Assembly (NCBI RefSeq): GCF_000425205.1
Contig: NZ_AULI01000002.1
Coordinates: forward strand, 124,001-188,000
DNA: 64,000 nt
Reading direction: 5' to 3'
Source: Pontibacillus halophilus JSM 076056 = DSM 19796
GTDB taxonomy: Bacteria; Bacillota; Bacilli; Bacillales; BH030062
Below the pieces are notes generated by a model that searched no databases, was not told where the DNA came from, and worked only from the letters and a program-made list of their open reading frames with translations. How positions within the stretch are numbered: position 1 is the stretch's first letter; each line of letters starts with the position of its first letter. The position numbers were made by a program, and so were the translations under genes. Shown in pieces: positions 60,887-64,000 of this stretch.

Positions 60887-61726
60887 TTGAATACTGTTGA
60901 AGCACGGCCGTACCCTTTTCCTCCTACCCCAACTTACAGCATATTCTCAGATTTAGATGAAACGTTTTACATTCATAACAAACAAGAGCGCTGTTACTCT
61001 TCTATACAATCCTTCGAAGAGACAATGCATACGTTAGCCTTAACACAAGGAGCCCTATTTGGTCTCGTTACAGGAAGTAGCTTGGAATCAGTCCTTGAGA
61101 AGCTTTCAATAGGAGGCTATCGCTACGCTCCCCACTTCATTGGTTGTGATTTAGGAACGAGGCTATATTGGGTTAAAGAAGACGGAACATTAGAAGAGGA
61201 CCTGGGCTTTAAGGAATTGCTAGCACACTTTTCATTTGATGATTCCTTAATCGAACAAATCAAGAGAGAACTAGCACACCAACAAATTGTTCTGACTGAA
61301 CAAACTCAGTTAGGTTCATCTCCTTACAAGAAGAACTTCTATTACTTCAAAGAACATGATGAATTAGACAAAGAGCGTTTAATGATCATTCGATCGGTAG
61401 CGAAGCGACATGGAATCCACTGCAATATCAATCGGTGCAACCCGCTTGCAGGCGACCCAGAAGATGCTTATGATGTCGATTTCATCCCGCTACATACTGG
61501 GAAAGATTCAATTGTGAATTATGTGAATCAGAAGTACCGTATCCCCTATGTGAATAGCTTTGCATTTGGAGATAGCGGGAATGATTTAACGATGTTAACA
61601 GCTGTCAAACACGGGTATTTAGTAAGAAATGCTACAGAAGAATCTAAGGATGCTCACTCTAAAGTTACCCCATACCCTTATATAGAAGGAATTACCTACA
61701 TCTTGCGTAACCAATTTGACCTTTAA
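60887..61726 (+). CDS. HAD hydrolase, sucrose-phosphatase-like
   Basis: A 279-residue phosphatase of the HAD superfamily, type IIB cap. SIFSDLDETFY is motif I with the nucleophile Asp, LVTGSSLESVL motif II, KDSIVNYVNQKY contains the motif III Lys, and FAFGDSGNDLTML motif IV. The cap (about 90-190) has DLGTRLYWVKEDG and NRCNPLAGDPEDAYDVDFIP, features seen in sucrose- or mannosylglycerate-phosphate phosphatases. The start is probably TTG at 60887 after GGGAGAG; an ATG at 60869 is the alternative. It converges on a sugar ABC transporter. Confidence 0.78.
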   Translation: MNTVEARPYPFPPTPTYSIFSDLDETFYIHNKQERCYSSIQSFEETMHTLALTQGALFGLVTGSSLESVLEKLSIGGYRYAPHFIGCDLGTRLYWVKEDGTLEEDLGFKELLAHFSFDDSLIEQIKRELAHQQIVLTEQTQLGSSPYKKNFYYFKEHDELDKERLMIIRSVAKRHGIHCNINRCNPLAGDPEDAYDVDFIPLHTGKDSIVNYVNQKYRIPYVNSFAFGDSGNDLTMLTAVKHGYLVRNATEESKDAHSKVTPYPYIEGITYILRNQFDL

Positions 61727-61825
61727 TTGACAACGTTATTAAACGCATGATTGACTTTCTGATGAAACATAGAAGGAAGAAAGGTAGCACCTTTCTGTCG
61801 AAAGATGAGGTTTCTTAACAAAGAG

Positions 61826-61857
61826 AAAGGATTAAATCTCGATCGATTTAATCCTTT
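61826..61857 (-). terminator. Terminator of the sugar ABC operon
   Basis: AAAGGATTAAATC / GATTTAATCCTTT, 13 pairs with a 6-base loop, right after the stop of the permease gene. Confidence 0.85.
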
Positions 61858-61862
61858 AAACC

Positions 61863-62690
61863 CTACTCTTTAACTGCACCAGAAGTTAGACCGGATACGA
61901 TTCGTCGTTGGAAAATCAGAACCATAATGACCAATGGTACCGTTACGATAACAGTCGCCGCTGTTATCTCTCCCCATGGGATGGTATATTGCCCTTGAAA
62001 CATCCCAATGCCTACTGGCACCGTCTTATGACTCTCTGCAGTATTGATGGTTAATGCGAATAAGAACTCATTCCAAGCTGCGATAAAGACAAGGATGGAA
62101 GTTGTGAAGATTCCTGGTAAGGCAAGTGGCAAGATAATCTTGTAATACGTCTGCATCATCGAAGCCCCATCCATTCTTGCTGATTCTTCTAAATCGAATG
62201 GAATCTTCCTAAAGAAAGCAACGAGCAACCAAATGGATAACGGTAACGCGAAGGTTGTATAAGGAACGATTAATCCCAAATAACTGTTCGTTAAACCTAT
62301 ATTCTTCAAGAAGATATAGATTGGCGAGATGGTTGCGATTTGTGGAAACATCGAAACCGATAAGACAAGACTTAAAATAAACACTTTCCCTCTAAACTGG
62401 AGTCGAGCAATGGCGTATGCTGCAAATGCTGCAACGAAAACGGTGTATATCGTCGTAATAGAAGCTACTACGAAACTGTTCCATAAATAGTTAAGAAACG
62501 GATAGTTTACAAATACGGATACATAACTTTCGAACGTTGGGTTGCTTGTAAACCAATTGAATGCCTCTTCCCCGAATAATTCTGATAGAGGCTTTACGGA
62601 ACTTAATAAGACCCATAGGAAAGGAAACATGATGAGAAAGACGAACACGACGAGAAAGATATAAAAGCTGATCCCTGCTTTTTGCTTCAT
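61863..62690 (-). CDS. Sugar ABC transporter permease, MalG type
   Basis: A 275-residue permease with six spans. DLEESARMDGASMMQTYYKIILPLALPG is the EAA loop that contacts the ATPase. The N-terminal WVLLSSVKPLSELFGEE and the C-terminal FQRRIVSGLTSGAVKE are typical of CUT1 MalG/UgpE proteins. AGGAGGG precedes the ATG. It follows the MalF-type gene by 12 bases. The ATPase and binding protein are not in the window. Confidence 0.93.
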   Translation of the reverse strand: MKQKAGISFYIFLVVFVFLIMFPFLWVLLSSVKPLSELFGEEAFNWFTSNPTFESYVSVFVNYPFLNYLWNSFVVASITTIYTVFVAAFAAYAIARLQFRGKVFILSLVLSVSMFPQIATISPIYIFLKNIGLTNSYLGLIVPYTTFALPLSIWLLVAFFRKIPFDLEESARMDGASMMQTYYKIILPLALPGIFTTSILVFIAAWNEFLFALTINTAESHKTVPVGIGMFQGQYTIPWGEITAATVIVTVPLVIMVLIFQRRIVSGLTSGAVKE

Positions 62691-62702
62691 TGTAATTCCC
62701 TC

Positions 62703-64000
62703 CTATTTCTTCACATCATCTGTCAATAAATCAGAACCTAGGAACTTAATGTAGATGGCAGAAATAATGGCGACACATATAAAGACTATGACAGCTAGAG
62801 CAGAGCCCTCTCCGAAATTCGTTTGGGAGAACATAAATTTATAGGCCATAACCGAAATAGTTTCAGTCGAATTAGCAGGACCTCCACCCGTAAGGACAAA
62901 GATTAAATCGAACACACGAAATGCATCTAACGTACGAAATAGCAACGCGACTAGTAAGCTAGATTTTAACAGCGGCAAGGTAATATGCCAGAACTGTCTC
63001 CATTTATTTGCCCCATCAATTGATGCAGCTTCGTATAACCCATTTGGTATTGTCTGTAAGCCTGCTAATAATAGAAGCGCCATATACGGTGTCGTTTTCC
63101 ATACATCTGAGAAGATTACAGCAAACATAGCACCTGTATCTGTTGTAAGTAACGTGGACATCCGTTCGATTAAACCGATGTCAGAGAAGTATTTCGCTAC
63201 AATCCCATTCTGACCATCATATAAATATTTCCACATAAGTGCTGAAACCGCAGTTGGGATTGCCCAAGGGATAAGGATAGACGCTCGTACGATCCCTCTA
63301 CCAAAGAAGGCCTTATTGATTAATAAAGCGATGGCAAGTCCAATAACTAACTCAAATCCTACTGAAATAACGGTGAAGACAATCGTATTCCACAACGCTT
63401 GCCACATTCTAATGTTTGTTAATTGATTCTCATAGTGTGATAAACCAATAAAGTTAGGCTCGATAATACTCTCCGTTAAGGCATCGGTGAGACCTGTTAA
63501 TTTGTCTTCTTGTTGTAGTTCATAATGTTCTGTTAAGAGGTCCATTTCTTCATTGATTTCCTCAATGGTCGTTTCATATGTACGACCAAACTCTCGATTA
63601 ATTGTAATGTATTTCATCTCATCACTAGGAACCTCAAAGTTCATGAGCATTTCATTCATTGTTTCATAGTTTGCTTCTATTTCAGGAATATCTCTTAGCT
63701 GCTGATCCAAATCGACCAATTGTTGTTTAACTCCTGTTAACGATTCTAAAGCTTCGTTCGGAACATCTTGTTGTTGGTCAATTGCTGATAAGATAAATGG
63801 TTCATTATTTAAGTATCTTTCTAAATCAAATGTATACGAGTGATGAATCGTTGATTTCGTCGGATCACTCAGTTGGTAATCATGTAGACTAAAATAAAAG
63901 GACTGGATGACCGGCCATATTGCAATTACTAGAATTAATGCCAATGATGGTGCGACAAGTAAGAACCCTGCTCGTTGTTCCCTACGCTTTTCTTTGCTCA
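62703..64000 (-). CDS. Sugar ABC transporter permease, MalF type (start codon just outside window)
   Basis: About 432 residues are visible, beginning SKEKRREQRAGFLLVAPSLALILVIAIWP; the bases TG before AGC at the window edge are probably the end of ATG. After the first span comes an unusual extra loop of about 140 residues (YTFDLERYLNNEPFILSAIDQQQDV onward), rich in Glu and Gln with coiled-coil character (EIEANYETMNEML, EEINEEMDLLTEHYELQQ). The standard permease core follows from NFIGLSHYENQL, with the EAA loop YEAASIDGANKWRQFWHITLPLL. It forms the membrane channel with the MalG-type subunit. Confidence 0.9.
   Translation of the reverse strand, partial: SKEKRREQRAGFLLVAPSLALILVIAIWPVIQSFYFSLHDYQLSDPTKSTIHHSYTFDLERYLNNEPFILSAIDQQQDVPNEALESLTGVKQQLVDLDQQLRDIPEIEANYETMNEMLMNFEVPSDEMKYITINREFGRTYETTIEEINEEMDLLTEHYELQQEDKLTGLTDALTESIIEPNFIGLSHYENQLTNIRMWQALWNTIVFTVISVGFELVIGLAIALLINKAFFGRGIVRASILIPWAIPTAVSALMWKYLYDGQNGIVAKYFSDIGLIERMSTLLTTDTGAMFAVIFSDVWKTTPYMALLLLAGLQTIPNGLYEAASIDGANKWRQFWHITLPLLKSSLLVALLFRTLDAFRVFDLIFVLTGGGPANSTETISVMAYKFMFSQTNFGEGSALAVIVFICVAIISAIYIKFLGSDLLTDDVKK

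Overview
The window is a low-GC chromosomal segment from a member of the Bacillaceae. The support is the strong AGGAGG-type ribosome binding sites, frequent GTG/TTG starts, and gene sets typical of the family: mhqED, ung, sbcCD, thyA-dfrA-yozE, fhs, bcsA-ypbQ, a YqfQ/VrrA-like protein, M32 carboxypeptidase and CstA. A halotolerant genus related to Pontibacillus or Halobacillus is plausible from the many sodium symporters, but that is inference.

Region 1 (1-16.1 kb) is housekeeping and stress genes, mostly on the minus strand: an amidohydrolase, SfsA, the mhqE-mhqD pair for quinone/electrophile detoxification with an MhqR-type palindrome inside its promoter, a soluble PAS chemoreceptor-like protein, a MsrA-MsrB fusion, uracil-DNA glycosylase and SbcC/SbcD. 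Region 2 (16.1-26.5 kb) has a divergent SOS-like pair (small WYL-like protein and YolD-like protein), a minus-strand run thyA-dfrA-mobA followed by tatA-tatA-tatC-yozE, then HD, DUF72, fhs and yhdT-panF. Region 3 (26.6-33.5 kb) has a cold-shock gene with a structured leader, a queuosine-precursor transporter behind a preQ1-I-like riboswitch, an RNase H-like protein, a rhodanese, the type III polyketide synthase/methyltransferase pair, an SDR and a FAD oxidase. Region 4 (33.5-49.5 kb) holds transporters and membrane proteins (AI-2E family, two DUF948 proteins, YihY, TauE, CstA, a two-subunit sodium/solute symporter), an S9 peptidase, an M32 carboxypeptidase, and an ArsA-type ATPase beside a small protein ending in Cys-Cys.

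Region 5 (about 49.5-60.9 kb) looks accessory. Base composition alternates between GC-rich blocks (GntR-ABC exporter; SDR-monooxygenase-nitroreductase-HxlR) and AT-rich blocks (LXG polymorphic toxin tip with its immunity gene; GNAT). Between them lie frameshifted or truncated gene remnants, an orphan gene 3' end with its terminator, and four degenerate copies of one short repeat. It is the most unusual part of the window. The LXG toxin gene carries an unbroken run of 15 A inside its coding sequence.

Region 6 (60.9-64 kb) has a sucrose-phosphatase-like HAD hydrolase and two permease genes of a sugar ABC transporter; the MalF-type subunit has a large extra helical loop and is cut only at its start codon by the window edge.

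All functions are assigned from recognised motifs and family resemblance in the sequence alone. Start codons were chosen from the position of the Shine-Dalgarno sequence, so several genes start inside the longest possible frame. Two short genes (a second tatA and a 57-residue membrane protein) and several remnants were found by reading the gaps directly.
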